Made by a program: the position numbers and the translations under genes
Notes under the pieces: model-generated
What the model was told of the DNA's origin: nothing
Database searches by the model: none
What the model saw: only the letters and a program-made list of their open reading frames with translations
Shown here: positions 8,284 through 15,560 of the stretch, one piece after another
Numbering within the stretch: the first letter of the stretch is position 1
Layout of the letters: each line of letters starts with the position of its first letter
DNA from: Hephaestia caeni
Lineage (GTDB): Bacteria; Pseudomonadota; Alphaproteobacteria; Sphingomonadales; Sphingomonadaceae
Reading direction: 5' to 3'
Assembly: GCF_003550065.1 (NCBI RefSeq)
Contig: NZ_QXDC01000002.1
Location: 1,608,260 to 1,672,259 of the forward strand
DNA: 64,000 nucleotides

Positions 8284-8688
8284 TCACGGCTTGGCAGCAG
8301 CTTTCGCTTTGCGCGAAGCGGCCATAGCTTGACCACGCTTCTTTGCGTTGGCAGCGAGTTCAGCAATCTGCGCATCGAATTCTCCATTCAACACGGCTTC
8401 CTTGATCGCTGCATACACGCTTTCAAACTTGTCAGCGGCAGCGACGAATTGCGTGTCGCTGCCAACAAGTCTGAGGGCGCGATTGCCATAGCGGACGCAG
8501 AAGCGAACTTCGCTACCTTTCTGAACGATTGCAGGGCGCTTCTTGATGCTTTCATCATTCTTGAAGGCGGCAAGTGCAACGTCCATTCCGTTTGCGATAC
8601 GTTCAGCGGGGTTCATCTGGACAGCAGCGGACTTGAATTCCATGCTCTGAGCGGCAGGCTTTATAGCGGTCTTCCAATTCACGGCCAT
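8284..8688 (-). CDS. Hypothetical island protein, 134 aa
   Basis: No family recognised. The protein starts MAVNWKTAIKPAAQSMEFK; ATG 8688 is preferred over an upstream in-frame GTG at 8715 because GGAAAGAG lies 8 bases before it. It is soluble, with a basic, Ala/Lys-rich C-terminal tail (KKRGQAMAASRKAKAAAKP) that suggests nucleic-acid binding. Convergent with the integrase and sharing its terminator. The 150 bases upstream, toward the divergent 8840 gene, probably hold both promoters. Confidence 0.7.
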   Translation of the reverse strand: MAVNWKTAIKPAAQSMEFKSAAVQMNPAERIANGMDVALAAFKNDESIKKRPAIVQKGSEVRFCVRYGNRALRLVGSDTQFVAAADKFESVYAAIKEAVLNGEFDAQIAELAANAKKRGQAMAASRKAKAAAKP

Positions 8689-8839
8689 AACATTTCTCTT
8701 TCCAATCTTTAGCACTGAGCAACGATCTATTTTCGTCGTTCATTATGTCGATCTCAGAAGCGAAAAATCAGACACGGCTTGCGGCTTAGGATTGACTGAT
8801 TGCGCGCAGTGCATTCGACGAAAACGGCAACGGTAGAGA

Positions 8840-9037
8840 TTGGACGTGCGACAGGAATATAGGGACAGAACGGGCAAGCTGCTTGGCTGGCGAATTCAAT
8901 CAGCTAGGCGCGTTTGTGGTCATATTCATACGGGTGCGTTGATTGGCTGGTATGATACAGTGACAAACGAGACGAGGGATCAAGCAGGTAGGCTTGTAGG
9001 CAGAGGCGATATGCTGGCCACGCTGATCGTCAGGTAA
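8840..9037 (+). CDS. Small conserved-looking hypothetical protein, 65 aa
   Basis: The peptide contains an internal duplication: EYRDRTGKLLGWRI near the start and the related NETRDQAGRLVGRGDML near the end, with GALIGWYDTVT between. This YRD.G.L.GW / TRD.AGRLVGRG pattern is characteristic of a small protein type in mobile elements, function unknown. Start is non-ATG: TTG 8840 or GTG 8846. Confidence 0.55.
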   Translation: MDVRQEYRDRTGKLLGWRIQSARRVCGHIHTGALIGWYDTVTNETRDQAGRLVGRGDMLATLIVR

Positions 9038-9272
9038 CATTGGATTTGCGAATGCGCAGGGCCATTTTCGCACTGGCCTGCAACGATTTTTTAAAACTAG
9101 GTCGCTCATCAGATTTTTTCAGAATGAACGGGTTCAGTGCCAATTTTGCACCGCCAAATTTGCGTGAGACGCAAATATGTCATTTGTGTAAAGTTCAGGC
9201 CGATATATTTTTATTGCGATTGGCATCACTGCTGCATAGATTCTTAATTCTGTAAACCTTGGGGGAATGTAA

Positions 9273-10004
9273 GTGACGAGAAAAAAATTCATCAGGATTT
9301 TTATTGTTTCCTTTATTCCCCTACTCATTTTGGGATTTGTTTTCGCAAAAACGGTCGCTACTTACGATCCATATGCATATATAACTTGTGCGCCATTCCA
9401 GTTGTCTGGTGTAACTCTAGATGAAAATTGCAGGAGCGTGGGAGACCCAGATGATCCTCTCCACAAAAGCGTACGTAGCGAGCATCCATCGTGGTTTGAT
9501 ATCATGGAGCCACGCTATGATGCGGATGCGCCGCTGCATAACTTCATTGCAGGATCACAAAGAATAATAAATCAGATAGAGATTGTTGATGCGAGTCCGT
9601 TCTTTGGATACGGAAAAGACGTTGCTGGATATATGAAATCCCTGACGGGAAAAAAGGCGATATTGCAGCTTGGAATTCCAGGGAATGAGAGATCGGTAAT
9701 AATCGATAACGGAATTAGCTCTCTATACTGCAACAATCTGAATTTCGAAGATGCTCCTGGTCTGTATATGTCGCAATGCTATGGTAATGGATGGGGAGGT
9801 CCAATAGTATATCATGTATCAGATTTAGATAGACCCAAAATGGACGAACTAAAATCGGCAATAGAAAAAATTATCTCGGAAAGAGAGGGTGATTATTTTC
9901 TATACAGAATTATAATGTATCCATTATTCATATATGCCTTCTTATTAATATCACTTCTGATATGGATTTTTCGCAAGGCAGTTCGTTTCGTTAATTCTGA
10001 TTAA
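9273..10004 (+). CDS. Hypothetical two-pass membrane protein
   Basis: No family recognised. The 243-residue product starts at GTG 9273 behind a GGGGGAA Shine-Dalgarno. A hydrophobic segment at 7-25 (FIRIFIVSFIPLLILGFVF) and another at about 208-233 flank a ~180-residue extracytoplasmic domain with Cys residues near 39, 49, 153 and 169. The C-terminus is basic (FRKAVRFVNSD). Its base composition is strikingly AT-rich against the host, the lowest GC in the window, indicating recent acquisition. Confidence 0.7.
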   Translation: MTRKKFIRIFIVSFIPLLILGFVFAKTVATYDPYAYITCAPFQLSGVTLDENCRSVGDPDDPLHKSVRSEHPSWFDIMEPRYDADAPLHNFIAGSQRIINQIEIVDASPFFGYGKDVAGYMKSLTGKKAILQLGIPGNERSVIIDNGISSLYCNNLNFEDAPGLYMSQCYGNGWGGPIVYHVSDLDRPKMDELKSAIEKIISEREGDYFLYRIIMYPLFIYAFLLISLLIWIFRKAVRFVNSD

Positions 10005-10035
10005 ATTTATGGCTACAAGCAGGAGAGGAGCATAT

Positions 10036-10245
10036 ATGGCGACGCTGGATGAGCTGCTTAAGCAGAAAGACGACCTTGATAAGAAGATTGAGGCGGCACG
10101 CAGCGCAGAGCGTGCGAAAAGCATTTTGGAAGTCGTCGCAATGTGTGAGCGCTACGGTATCAAATATGCTGACCTCAAACCACATATGACAAAGCAGCGC
10201 GCAAAGCGGGGCGGCAAGGCAGCGGCAAACAGCAGCGCAGTTTGA
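10036..10245 (+). CDS. Truncated H-NS-like protein (oligomerisation domain only)
   Basis: The 69-residue product MATLDELLKQKDDLDKKIEA shows the N-terminal coiled-coil/dimerisation layout of H-NS family proteins. It continues with AERAKSILEVVAMCERYGIKYADL, matching the AI.QI..LM..YGL...DL element. It stops at a basic tail (KQRAKRGGKAAAN) without the C-terminal DNA-binding motif (TWTGRGRPP type) of full-length members. Start 10036 is chosen because AGGAGAGGAG lies immediately upstream; an earlier ATG at 10009 has none. It may bind nucleic acid weakly or act on host H-NS-like proteins. Confidence 0.6.
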   Translation: MATLDELLKQKDDLDKKIEAARSAERAKSILEVVAMCERYGIKYADLKPHMTKQRAKRGGKAAANSSAV

Positions 10246-10258
10246 AGGCGTTTATTGC

Positions 10259-10864
10259 GTGAGCGGTGAGAGTGATGCACGCGCAGCAAAGCTTCGTGTT
10301 CTGTTAGGACGGCTGCAAGACGGGCAGCACGTTCAAAACCGCGAGATGCGTAAGGCATTGGGCGATAGCGCATATGCGGAATTTGAAAGCGCATGCCGTG
10401 AGCAATTGGAATTGCGAAAACAGCTTAAGGATAAGCCAGACGAAATTCGCGATTATGAGGCGAAGCTTAAGCGGGCGATCTTTTTTGAGAACAGGGCGAA
10501 AGCATTACGTGGCAAAGGTTCGCAGGGTGCGAGCAAACTTGCACGAACTGCGGAAACGGCATTTGAGCAGCTATATGAAAAGTTGGACGAGATTATCAGC
10601 GCAGATCGTGGACTGAGTGGTTGGTTTGACCGTGAGGTGGGGCGTGATGCGTCAAATGCTTCAGACCTGTCATCAATTGATGCTCCACGAGTTGTCACGG
10701 CAAAGAGTGGCAGCGGTTATGCAAGCGGGATACGCAGCAAGCGCGATACCAAAATTGCGGCCATTGAGCACGAAATCGATCGAATTGAAAATCCAGTTTC
10801 AGATGATGAGTTGCAGGACGATATGCAGCGGCGATTAGAAAGGTTGTGGGCGCGAAAGTCGTAA
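10259..10864 (+). CDS. Hypothetical coiled-coil protein, 201 aa
   Basis: Function not recognised. Starts at GTG 10259, 13 bases after the H-NS-like gene, so probably co-transcribed. The sequence is charged and helical (EQLELRKQLKDKPDEIRDYEAKLKRAIFF; later DTKIAAIEHEIDRIENPVSDDELQ), with predicted coiled coil at about 40-75 and 160-195. Between them is a Gly/Ser-rich linker. No membrane segment or signal peptide. Confidence 0.65.
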   Translation: MSGESDARAAKLRVLLGRLQDGQHVQNREMRKALGDSAYAEFESACREQLELRKQLKDKPDEIRDYEAKLKRAIFFENRAKALRGKGSQGASKLARTAETAFEQLYEKLDEIISADRGLSGWFDREVGRDASNASDLSSIDAPRVVTAKSGSGYASGIRSKRDTKIAAIEHEIDRIENPVSDDELQDDMQRRLERLWARKS

Positions 10865-10982
10865 ACGGGTAAACACTAACGTGACGGCGAAAAACCGTGC
10901 AGCGAATGTCACATTTAGGTCGATTTTCAGCTTTTGCGACATCAGACGGGTTGGGTCTTAGAACCTATAGTGACGGTGGAAC

Positions 10983-11519
10983 ATGATCGTAGGCTATGCG
11001 CGTGTCAGCACAACAGGCCAATGCTTGGATGTGCAGTTGAGCGAACTTGCTGCACAGGGATGCGAACGCATCTTTGAAGACAAGGCGACAGGCACAAATT
11101 GCGAACGCGCTGGGTTGATAGAGATGATGGGCTTTGTGCGTGAGGGTGATACGATCATCGTCAGCAGGCTTGACCGTTTTGCGCGGTCGCTGAGCGATCT
11201 GTTCCAGTTGCTAGATCAGCTTGCGGTCAAAGGCGTTGCGTTTCAATGCGTGCATCAGAACATAGATACGAGCAGCAGCACGGGAAAGCTGACGTTGGCT
11301 ATCCTGGGCGCCGTGGCAGAGTTTGAAAACGATCTACGACGCGAGCGACAGCGCGAAGGCATTGCAAAAGCGAAATCCAACGGAATTTACAAAGGACGTA
11401 GAGCAACGGTTAGTGCTGAACGCGTGAAGGATTTGATAGCGAGCGGCACAGCGATCAGTGAGATTGCGCGGCAGTTAGGTTGTCATCGTCAAACGGTTTA
11501 CCGTTTAGCGAAAGCGTGA
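10983..11519 (+). CDS. Serine recombinase (resolvase/invertase family)
   Basis: Small serine recombinase of 178 residues. The catalytic domain carries MIVGYARVSTTGQ with nucleophile S9, and SRLDRFARSLSDLFQLLDQL with the conserved arginines. Helix E follows (GKLTLAILGAVAEFENDLRRERQREGI), then a C-terminal helix-turn-helix (SEIARQLGCHRQTVYRLAKA). Length and layout fit Tn3-type resolvases and DNA invertases. The 118 bases upstream contain GTGAC...GTCAC dyads and GTGACGGTGG, which might form a resolution site. The partner site, if any, was not found. Confidence 0.92.
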   Translation: MIVGYARVSTTGQCLDVQLSELAAQGCERIFEDKATGTNCERAGLIEMMGFVREGDTIIVSRLDRFARSLSDLFQLLDQLAVKGVAFQCVHQNIDTSSSTGKLTLAILGAVAEFENDLRRERQREGIAKAKSNGIYKGRRATVSAERVKDLIASGTAISEIARQLGCHRQTVYRLAKA

Positions 11520-12287
11520 TGCAATTTACTATGTAAATAATTTTTCCAGATGGGTTTTCGGCGCAGATAATTAAATTTCGAGAGAGCTAAATATATTCGT
11601 GAAGCGCACAGCGTTGCACACAACATATGCTGCTTTTGAGAAAACACTTGCTGGGACTAAGACCAGATGGATGAGCGCGCAGCACGCGAACGTGAAGACG
11701 AATTGGTCATATGACGGCGGTAGCAATCATACGAATTTAGAAATGCGAATTTTTCTAGGCCTTGGAACAAGGCTCAATGGCACACGTAAAAATGCAATCC
11801 CAAGATGCAAGCTCTGGCTGTTCCATTGTCAACTTGCACCCATACAGCGAAATTTTGGAAGTTCGTTGTGTGGCACCGTTAGGGCGTCAGCGATGACGCG
11901 GTAAAACATCTGAAAACAAGTCAATACTAACCACTTGGCTGCGTAACAGCAGCGATGCTTCCAAAATGCGTGCAGTCCCAAGTTCAACTCAGCGAAAGGC
12001 GTTGCAAATTTTACTCTTCGTTCTGCAGAGCAGAGCGGGGGGTAAAAAGCGATTGAAACCCAGTTAATCTAGCGAAGGCATTCATCAACGCATCAAGGAA
12101 CGTCGAGCAAAAATATCAGCATCAAGACGCAAGCGTTGGCGCAGAGCGCGAACGCACAGCGCTTGGTGCTGTAAATTGTGAGGACGTTAGGTTGCGTAAG
12201 CGATAGCGTAGCGCAAGCTATCATCTTTCCAACTAACATCGTAAAAAATCAATTCGACGCAATACAGAGAATCCGTAAATTTCAAAT
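11520..12287. other. Island segment without a supportable gene
   Basis: A 101-codon GTG-started frame at 11599-11904 has no Shine-Dalgarno and an unnatural composition, and is not called. A small dyad (GATAGC...GCTATC) lies at 12205-12225. The stretch looks like decayed or regulatory DNA between the resolvase and the right-hand cargo. Confidence 0.55.
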
Positions 12288-12476
12288 ATGAGATGCGAAA
12301 TTTCCGTGCAAGATTTGCTGGATCACGTCGCGGAATTTCTAGATTTAGACGATCGATTTTGGAATTCGTACCAAGGCAGATTTGAGTGGTGTGGCAGGCA
12401 GGTAAATTTTCGTAAGGATGGCGACGTGACTTTCGTTGTCTTGGACGGCGAAGTTTATGCAGTTCCGCGTTTCTGA
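12288..12476 (+). CDS. Small hypothetical protein, 62 aa
   Basis: MRCEISVQDLLDHVAEFLDL is followed by FEWCGRQVNFRKDGDVTFVVLDGEVYAVPRF, a plausible small mixed alpha/beta fold with acidic N-terminal helix. No family recognised and no clear Shine-Dalgarno. Its 3' end overlaps the convergent gene at 12455 by 22 bases. Composition is protein-like, but the call is weak. Confidence 0.4.
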   Translation: MRCEISVQDLLDHVAEFLDLDDRFWNSYQGRFEWCGRQVNFRKDGDVTFVVLDGEVYAVPRF

Positions 12477-12676
12477 GAGGCGGCAGTGTAGGTGGCGTTA
12501 TGGCGCTCCTGTTGCTTTTTTCGCGCTTTCTGACGGTCCTTGACGTTCTGTAGAGCTCGCTTGGCAACATCCACTTGGCGTTTCTTTGCTGCTACGAGAG
12601 ATTGCTCAGGTGTTAGCGGTTTGCGTGTCTGCTTGGGCTTGCGTGGCTTGATAGTATTGAATTCGTAAAATCTCAT
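12455..12676 (-). CDS. Small basic phage-type hypothetical protein, 73 aa
   Basis: The protein starts MRFYEFNTIKPRKPKQ and continues with KPLTPEQSLVAAKKRQVDVAKRALQNVKDRQKARKKQQER, a Lys/Arg/Gln-rich helix. Openings of the type M(R/K)xYEF...KP.KPLTPEQ are familiar from small phage-encoded proteins of unknown role. The frame stays open to 12763, but the ATG at 12676 starts the recognisable part. No good Shine-Dalgarno. Confidence 0.5.
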   Translation of the reverse strand: MRFYEFNTIKPRKPKQTRKPLTPEQSLVAAKKRQVDVAKRALQNVKDRQKARKKQQERHNATYTAASQKRGTA

Positions 12677-12741
12677 ATCGTATTTATATGCAACGGTGAT
12701 CTGGTGCTGTGTTTTGGCATCTACTGAATTCTGGGGGCGAT

Positions 12742-13827
12742 ATGAACGATGCTGAACGGGCAATATCTTTGAAGCTTGGAGAGATTGCGAAGCAGGCCGC
12801 GAACATACAAAAATCGCTTGATTTGGGGATTGTTAAGCAGGCGCAGGAAGCTGCGAAGCTCACGAAATCTCTCAATCTTGATGCGATCACGGAGGCAACG
12901 CAGCGTTTGCGATCTACATTTGTCGAGCCGCAAGTGCTGAAAGGCATTCAAGATACAATGGTCGTGCGGCCATTTTTGCTGCCATCGTTTACAACTGTGA
13001 TTTCTGATTGGCAGCGGAATAGTCAGGCGATTGCTGAGAGCGTCCAGTCAATAGGAAAAGTTTGGCAGGCTACGGTGCAATCAAGTTTAGCACCGTTTCA
13101 GCAAGTATTTGCACGCATTGCGGAGGAGCGGAAGAAGGCTGAGCTTGTTGAGCAAACGGGCTGGTTGCCGCATTATACGACGCCGTTCCATCTGATCGAT
13201 GTGCAAGAGAGCGACATAGCGGCAGCTAATGAGGCGATCGCAAAGCATTATGCTGAGGCTTGGGATGAGGTCGAGGACCAGTTTTTAGAAAATCTGGATA
13301 GCTATCAGATTGATAATGAAGCCAAGGCAACGTTCAGAGAGGCGCTGAGCGCGCATCGTCACGGTCTATATCGTGCTGTCCCAAGGACGCTTTTCCCAGA
13401 GATTGAAAGGGTGGCAAGCAACGAAATATACGGCGGCAAGCGGACGATTACTGAACAGACGCCCAGAGGAAAGCTGAAGGCGTTTGGTATAACGAGTTTG
13501 CCATGCGTCAGTGAGGCGGCACGTGGTCTGCCAGCAGGCGAGTTGCTGTCTTACGAGTTTGGGATGAACTTATTTACCAAAATGGAAGAGCATCTCTACG
13601 CGCGCGTTGGAGAGGATGCAGCGGAGATTTCCAAATTTGCGAATGATCCAGTGCCTAATCGTCACGCATCGTTGCACGGCATAATATCATATAGCAGCAG
13701 GCAAACGAGTTTAAACGCTTTGATGATGACGGACTTTATGTTTCATCTTATCAGTAGAATGAAGTCATACATCGCTGATGAAAGTGGGGGCGATGGGGAT
13801 GGCGAAGTTGCTGCAAAGGAAAATTGA
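12742..13827 (+). CDS. HEPN-like protein with RX4H motif, candidate toxin or defence effector
   Basis: The 361-residue protein starts at ATG 12742 behind GGGGGCGAT. The N-terminal third is helical and low-complexity (KLGEIAKQAANIQKSLDLG). A central domain begins at TGWLPHYTTPFHLIDV, and the C-terminal domain contains PNRHASLHGIISYSSRQTSLNALMM, where R307 and H312 form an RX4H motif with a polar residue after the Arg, as in HEPN ribonucleases. FPEIERVASNEIYGG precedes it. HEPN assignment is inferred from the motif and helical context. It is directly followed by the membrane protein gene (TGA then GTG at 13828), so the two are almost certainly one operon. Confidence 0.65.
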   Translation: MNDAERAISLKLGEIAKQAANIQKSLDLGIVKQAQEAAKLTKSLNLDAITEATQRLRSTFVEPQVLKGIQDTMVVRPFLLPSFTTVISDWQRNSQAIAESVQSIGKVWQATVQSSLAPFQQVFARIAEERKKAELVEQTGWLPHYTTPFHLIDVQESDIAAANEAIAKHYAEAWDEVEDQFLENLDSYQIDNEAKATFREALSAHRHGLYRAVPRTLFPEIERVASNEIYGGKRTITEQTPRGKLKAFGITSLPCVSEAARGLPAGELLSYEFGMNLFTKMEEHLYARVGEDAAEISKFANDPVPNRHASLHGIISYSSRQTSLNALMMTDFMFHLISRMKSYIADESGGDGDGEVAAKEN

Positions 13828-14505
13828 GTGCCTTACGCAATATGCAATGCGGCTGTTGATTGGGCAGCGACGGGAACGATGCTGCAAGGCATTGGCACTG
13901 TTGGCGGTGTAGGTGCAGTCGTATGGGCTGCGATCAAAGGCGCCAACACATTTGATACGTGGCGTAGGCAAAAGCTTGTAGAGCGCAAGCTAGACCAAGC
14001 TGAGCGAATTCTGACAGCAGCATACAAGGGGCGTCGTGCGCTGGGGTATGTGCGTGGCGTAATGATGTGGGGGCACGAATTGCACGCGGCTCAGGAGCAG
14101 ATGAAGGAAAAGGATGGCTGGGGAACGCAAACTGAAGCGCGGCAAAAGCGTCTGGTAACTGCTCAAGCTTTCTACAACAGGATCAATCGCACAAAGGATG
14201 AGCGCGAGGCGCTTGACCAGTGTCTTCCAATGGCACGAGCGCTATTCAGCGAGGAACTTGAGCAGGCGATTGAGAAGCTGAACCATCAATTTTGGATGGT
14301 GCAGGTTGATGTCGACAGCTACGTTGACGACGAAGGCGGCACAGACGCTGAATTTACGAAGAAGCTTCGTCGTGGAATGTATGCGATCAATCCACCAGCA
14401 GGCGAGGTTAATGAGGTCACGGAAGCAATGGAAGTTGCTGTGGCGACGATTGAACGGATTTGCTTGCCAGTTTTGCGTTTGGAGGCGAGTGCAGCGGCGG
14501 GCTAG
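13828..14505 (+). CDS. Membrane-anchored hypothetical protein, partner of the HEPN-like gene
   Basis: The 225-residue product has one N-terminal transmembrane helix (about 14-38, TGTMLQGIGTVGGVGAVVWA) and then a cytoplasmic helical domain. Distinctive stretches are DTWRRQKLVERKLDQAERIL, AYKGRRALGYVRGVMMWGHELHAAQEQ, TAQAFYNRINRTKDEREALDQCLPMARALF and NHQFWMVQVDVDSYVDDEGG. I do not recognise a named family. The GTG start abuts the stop of the upstream gene without a spacer, implying coupled translation and fixed stoichiometry. It is the last island gene, ending 82 bases before the right attachment core. Confidence 0.72.
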   Translation: MPYAICNAAVDWAATGTMLQGIGTVGGVGAVVWAAIKGANTFDTWRRQKLVERKLDQAERILTAAYKGRRALGYVRGVMMWGHELHAAQEQMKEKDGWGTQTEARQKRLVTAQAFYNRINRTKDEREALDQCLPMARALFSEELEQAIEKLNHQFWMVQVDVDSYVDDEGGTDAEFTKKLRRGMYAINPPAGEVNEVTEAMEVAVATIERICLPVLRLEASAAAG

Positions 14506-14509
14506 GCCG

Positions 14510-14528
14510 TTACACGTTTCTTGCACGC
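14510..14528. promoter_or_regulatory. Putative integrase arm-type site, right end
   Basis: TTACACGTTTCTTGCACGC resembles the motif repeated at 6682-6700 and 6735-6753, and lies 60 bases inside the right attachment core. Supports the right boundary of the island. Confidence 0.55.
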
Positions 14529-14587
14529 AAAATTCCCATTCATTCTAATGTGCTGATAAATAGTAAGAAATTTTAGGCCCGATTTAG

Positions 14588-14600
14588 CGAAGCGCTAAGC
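14588..14600. repeat. Right attachment-site core (attR)
   Basis: CGAAGCGCTAAGC, an exact copy of the rpsI 3' end at 6604-6616. Host-like GC content resumes immediately after it. Confidence 0.82.
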
Positions 14601-14618
14601 CGATCGAGATCGAAAAGA

Positions 14619-14649
14619 GGGCGGTGCCGGCAACGGCGCCGCCCTTTTT
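14619..14649 (+). terminator. Displaced original rpsI terminator
   Basis: GGGCGGTGCCG (14619-14629), GCAA loop and CGGCGCCGCCC followed by TTTTT form an intrinsic terminator, preceded by A-rich DNA. It sits 19 bases after the right attachment core, where the native rpsI terminator would be before the island inserted. No other gene ends here. Confidence 0.85.
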
Positions 14650-14702
14650 CATGTCGCGCCAAACGCGCCAACGATCGGGAACGCACCCCCGGCGACTCGG
14701 CA

Positions 14703-15404
14703 GTGAACGCGGCGGTTGCCTGCGCGCGGCCCGAACGATACGGCCTCGTTATGGCCGGCGTACCACCTCATCTTGTCGAAACCTGGGTCAGCGGCTGGGC
14801 ACGGGCGCGGGGCACCCCTCCGCCCGAGCGGCATCGCGACGGCTTCCGCGTCGAGGTCGGCGCCCCCGATCAGCGCACGCGCTATGTCTTCCCTACGGTC
14901 TCGGCGACGCTGACGCGGCTGGCCGAGGACATCCGGCTTCCCGCCATCCATCTCAAGGTCTGCGCGCCGCCGGAGACGGTGCGCGTGCTCATACCGCGGC
15001 GTTGGCGCCTCGATGCGCCGCGCACCTTCATGCGCCGCGAAACGATCGCGCCGGCGCCCGCGACATTGCCCGACGGCTATCGGTTGGAACGGGACACCGT
15101 TGACGACATCGACAATGCCCGCATTCTCGCTCCCGACGGCAGCATTGCCGCCGCCGGCCATGTCGTCGTCATCGACCATAGCGCGATCTACGACCGTGTC
15201 ATCACGCAGGAGGAGCATCGCCGCCTCGGGCTTGGACGGGCGCTGATGGCGGCGCTCGACCTCGCGGCAGCCGAGCGCGGCGCACAGCGCGGCCTGCTGG
15301 TCGCGACCGAGCCCGGGCGAGCGCTCTATGAAGCGCTCGGCTGGAAACCCCTCGCGCCCTATACGAGCATGATGATCCCGCCGCCTCGCACGCAATCGCG
15401 ATGA
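14703..15404 (+). CDS. GNAT family N-acetyltransferase, two-part
   Basis: A 233-residue protein with a degenerate N-terminal region and a C-terminal GNAT fold. The acetyl-CoA loop is RRLGLGRALMAALDLAAAERG (about 173-193) and the final strand motif is ALYEALGWKPLAPYTSM. Substrate unknown. GTG 14703 gives the longest product; ATG 14751 (MAGVPPHLVETW) would remove 16 residues and is equally possible. First host gene right of the island; before the insertion it would have followed rpsI directly. Confidence 0.78.
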   Translation: MNAAVACARPERYGLVMAGVPPHLVETWVSGWARARGTPPPERHRDGFRVEVGAPDQRTRYVFPTVSATLTRLAEDIRLPAIHLKVCAPPETVRVLIPRRWRLDAPRTFMRRETIAPAPATLPDGYRLERDTVDDIDNARILAPDGSIAAAGHVVVIDHSAIYDRVITQEEHRRLGLGRALMAALDLAAAERGAQRGLLVATEPGRALYEALGWKPLAPYTSMMIPPPRTQSR

Positions 15405-15443
15405 TGAACGCCGGCCTCAGAGGCTGATTCGAAGTTCGGCCCT

Positions 15444-15509
15444 GGCCCACTCCCCCACCCGGCCACCCAACGGCAGTATTCTATGGGTGGCCGGGTGGGA
15501 GAGCGGGCC
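15444..15509. repeat. REP-like hairpin, copy 1
   Basis: Arms 15444-15469 and 15484-15509 are inverted, 24 of 26 bases matching, centred on CTCCCCCACCCGGCCACCCA and its complement. The same core forms hairpin 40692-40775. It lies between convergent genes, where REP-type elements often sit. Confidence 0.85.
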
Positions 15510-15560
15510 GGCGCCGAATGATCCGAAAATCCGCCTTCGACGGAATGTCGGATCAGACAT

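Larger units (their letters stand above)
6604..14600. mobile_element. 8-kb integrative genomic island in the 3' end of rpsI
   Basis: The island is bounded by direct repeats CGAAGCGCTAAGC at 6604-6616 and 14588-14600. The left copy is the end of rpsI (AAG CGC TAA). A tyrosine recombinase lies 221 bases inside the left end. Related 17-19 base motifs built from ACACGTTCTT and CACGTG occur just inside both ends. Coding sequences inside have clearly lower GC than the host genes on either side. No conjugation, mobilisation or capsid gene is recognised, so it may move with help from another element or be a remnant. Confidence 0.85.

Noticed and set aside
10865..10982. Resolution (res) site upstream of the serine recombinase
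   Set aside because: Short GTGAC/GTCAC dyads are present, but three ordered subsites typical of Tn3-type res could not be made out.
11599..11904. 101-codon GTG-started open frame in the island
   Set aside because: No Shine-Dalgarno, odd composition rich in Thr/Asn/Arg, no recognisable motif; more likely chance in a non-coding stretch.
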